DNA from: Chara braunii
Taxonomy: Eukaryota > Streptophyta > Charophyceae > Charales > Characeae
Assembly: GCA_003427395.1 (NCBI GenBank)
Contig: BFEA01000237.1
Coordinates: forward strand, 840,974-891,490
DNA length: 50,517 bases
Direction: 5' to 3'
Every line of letters starts with the position of its first letter. Positions within the stretch are counted from its first letter, which is position 1. Made by a program: the position numbers and the translations under genes. The notes below the pieces were generated by a model. That model was given only the letters and a program-made list of their open reading frames with translations, searched no databases and was not told the origin of the DNA. Shown here piece by piece: positions 47,735 through 50,517 of this stretch.

Positions 47735-48456
47735 TTGTAAAGTCTCATGATCATACATGCGACATAAATAATATTAGTTTCTTGATACATGCCACAAAAA
47801 TACATGGCCTACTAAAAGTTTGACCAACCCTAAGTTTGCAAAATCAGTCTGCGGCACAGTCCACGGTCGTGAAAGTAAAACAATGTCATTGAGAGCGACG
47901 GCTTACAATTCCTCCATTGCGATATAATATTGTTGTTGTTTTCAAAGTGTCTTACCCTTGTTGTTCGCGAAACTTGATATTAGTGTTTCAATTTTAGTTG
48001 TTTGTTATACGATTGTTATCATCGGAGCGTCACGCGGCCTCGCAGGTGTTCATGTACAATGCACCGCTGCATCGCACATGTCGTCACAAACCCAGTATTA
48101 GAGTCTTGCACTTAAAATTTATCTCTCTCGTTCTCTCCCTGATTCACTGCCACGTGGTTTTGCAAGAACTTCAAACTGATAATCATCTGCAGTGAAATTT
48201 GTGTCACGAGCCGTATTGCTTTGCTTGCCGGGTGTTCCTGCGTTGAAGAATGCCACAACCTTTTCTGCAACCGATGTTGTGCGGTCAAGCTTTTATATTG
48301 GAAAGCTCATTATAATGTCGCGATTACGTACCGACGTCAAAATATCGAGAAAAGGTTAACCGACCTCCAAGTTTTTACCTTTATTTATAAGAAAACCATA
48401 AGGCCATCCCCAAAAAACTTCACACCAATCTTTATAGTGCATCTCTTACTAACATA

Positions 48457-49143
48457 TTATAAAAAAAATAGCAAAAAAATAAAAATAAAACACATAAAAC
48501 AGCAACTTAAAAGTGCATTTTCACTTGTGACAATATCCTGCTTAATTACTGCTAATTTTTGAATGTGCTCTGATGCTTTGCTTGTCTTCTTAGTCTGTTC
48601 AGTTTCAGATCGCACAACAATTTCTGCAAATACCAGTTGTTGCAAGGTCACCCCGACCCTTCCATCATCCATTCCCATCTGAAAAACTTTATCTACCACT
48701 ATCTCAAATGGTTTTGCACCCCACGGATCATTGTCCAACTGTCTCTATGATTTATTTGTCTGCATCTCTGCCCGCAAGTTCTTGCGCACTTCCTGTTGGT
48801 GGTTCATTTCTGCACATCGCAGGAGTGATAGTCCATTCTCTTCCCAAAACCAGTGTTTCAACTGCCATGTTATCTCTCCTCTCACCGTTATCATGACTCT
48901 GTTACATTCCACCATCACTGACCCCACTCCTATATTATCCATATACATACTGAGTCCCTCCTTCACATTTTTCCCTAATATGTTTGGTGTTGATTGCAGA
49001 GATGCAAAGAAGTCGTCCTCCGAGGGGTACATTGTTGCGTCCTTCGCAGTAGTGAATGCATACACCTTTGCGATTGAACGAAATAATTTATCCTTTGTTT
49101 TCTTAGAAAAATGTATATTGCCTATGTCGTCAGTCTGCTCATG
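48457..49143 (-). pseudogene. duplicate of the interrupted accessory ORF
   Basis: Matches 37,328-38,014 including the in-frame TAG. Listed only so the reader can see what the copied block holds. Confidence 0.45.
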
Positions 49144-49567
49144 GTATTCTCTCTTTCTCTATATGTTTGACTCTTCCTCGACAATGTCGCCCCCTGGTAT
49201 GAAACGACGGAAAGACATAAAAAGACATCAAACAACGTACATGCCACAACAACACATAATTTTATTAATAGTTTTGTAATATTTCTTAACTTCTCTTTGT
49301 GCATCATTATAAGGAGGACATATACGAGGTTTGAGGTTGTAAATGACTACTTTTAATAATGTACTTACGTTGTTGCGACGACGACTCCTTGCGCATCAAC
49401 TGCTTGTTCGTCTCAACTTTTCCTCCCACCCCTCATCCATGTGTTCCTTCACTTTCACGTTTTCTCTTCAGGTTACTTCATGACTTCTTGTTGTCCTCGT
49501 CATTGCTATAGTGTGAAGTTTCCTCTTCTTCATCATCGTTTGCGTCACTGCTTACACTGTTGCTTTT

Positions 49568-50170
49568 CTATTGTACGCCACTCTCGTCTTCTTGTTTTGA
49601 ATCTCCTATTGTCTCTGATTCACCATCACTGCCCTCGTCGTCTGTTCTCGCATTTTCCTCGCTTTCAGAATGAGATGCGTCCTCCATGGAGCGCTGCGAC
49701 AGGTTCACTTCCGCTCGTGTGTTGCTTTCAACAACATCCGGCCTACTCAAATCAATTGTTTCGATGTTTTTGTGAACTTTAAATATGCTTCTCTTCTTCT
49801 TTCGCTGTTTTTCTTCGTTGTCAACACTTGCAAGTCCTTGATCCGTGGAAGACGTTTTCTTTGGCGCTTTTGGTGGCTGACTCTCACGCCTTGCATGACC
49901 CTTTTTTGACTTTGGAGTCGCAAGGGGTGATTCCTCCCATCCTTTCGATCTCTCTTTGTCCTTCCTTCTTGATGGCACGGTAACCAATGCACGCTCCCTG
50001 CAAATCTCGTTCTCCAATCGTCTCTTTGATTTCTCGTTCCCGCTTCGTCTGTGTCTCCGCTTTGCTATCTTCGAGTCCAACTTTTATGTTTTTTTCACGC
50101 TTGTTTTTTTCTCACGATGCTTGAGGGATCTGCTTAGATCCTCGTACTTCGGCCTGGGAGTCATTTTCAT
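49568..50170 (-). pseudogene. duplicate of the charged ORF
   Basis: Matches 38,439-39,041 including the in-frame TAA. Its presence here follows from the block duplication and is not independent evidence for a gene family. Confidence 0.45.
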
Positions 50171-50460
50171 GCTATACGATACACATAATTTAAAACACAC
50201 GTATTTTAGGCACCACGGAATGTGGAATGTGGATCATTTTCATATTTTCGCAACACACACCTTTTTACACACACACACACACACACACACATACACACAC
50301 ACAAACACACACACACACACAAAGAGAGAGGGATGAAATAATAAAATGTTGAAGTCTTACTACCATTTCCATCACTCAAAGGTGGAGTATGAATCACAAG
50401 CGTCGGGGAAAGGTCGTAGTCATTTCCAATATAAGCGCCTCATCATTGAAACATCCACAT

Positions 50461-50517
<57 letters not shown>

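Larger units (their letters stand above)
47664..50517. repeat. second copy of the 2,854-bp duplication, probably an assembly artefact
   Basis: Same as 36,535-39,388 with no length change in any microsatellite. It begins 40 bp after the adapter and ends with the window exactly where copy 1 meets the N gap. Real duplicates rarely keep long CT and CA tracts at the same length, and their ends would not be expected to coincide with a gap and a sequence end. Genes inside it should not be counted twice. Confidence 0.9.

Overview
The window looks like nuclear DNA of a streptophyte (plant lineage). The firmest evidence is one large minus-strand gene with a plant-type B3 DNA-binding domain of the RAV/NGATHA kind plus an RLFGV repression motif. 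The very long, homopolymer-rich protein, sparse genes, long CT/GT/CA microsatellites and several old transposons fit a repeat-rich genome. A charophyte alga such as Chara is my guess; nothing in the sequence fixes the species.

Layout: 1-9.4 kb is gene-poor. It holds a tRNA-like SINE head (1.14 kb), a perfect 45-bp-arm inverted repeat (1.39-1.50 kb) and a 17-unit degenerate tandem array (5.23-6.51 kb). 9.4-16.6 kb is a decayed Ty3/gypsy retrotransposon: gag with a CCHC knuckle, protease, reverse transcriptase, RNase H, integrase, then unusual 3' reading frames ending in an acidic tail. 16.6-20 kb is mostly empty apart from a GA microsatellite. 20.0-22.9 kb is a 5'-truncated LINE with a TAA tail. 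22.9-25.9 kb holds microsatellites only. 25.96-30.5 kb is the B3 gene with a predicted 5'-UTR intron. 30.5-36 kb has no recognised gene, only short duplications and a second SINE head.

36.0-46.7 kb appears to be one multi-gene DNA transposon with all genes on the minus strand. In transcription order these are an intact 508-codon ORF of unknown function, a Plavaka-type (CACTA-related) transposase with a C2H2 finger and several breaks, a Ulp1/C48-type cysteine protease, and one or two charged accessory ORFs. Copies of an inverted motif pair (GTTCACTAGT ... ACTAGTGAAC, arm starts 59-61 bp apart) lie between these genes and at both outer ends. This organisation is the best candidate here for an undescribed system.

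The right end needs caution. A Nextera mate-pair junction adapter sits at 47,586-47,623. Directly after it, 47,664-50,517 repeats 36,535-39,388 at a constant offset of 11,129 bp, and no difference was seen. The second copy ends with the window exactly where the first copy meets a 101-bp N gap. The terminal copy is most likely an assembly artefact.
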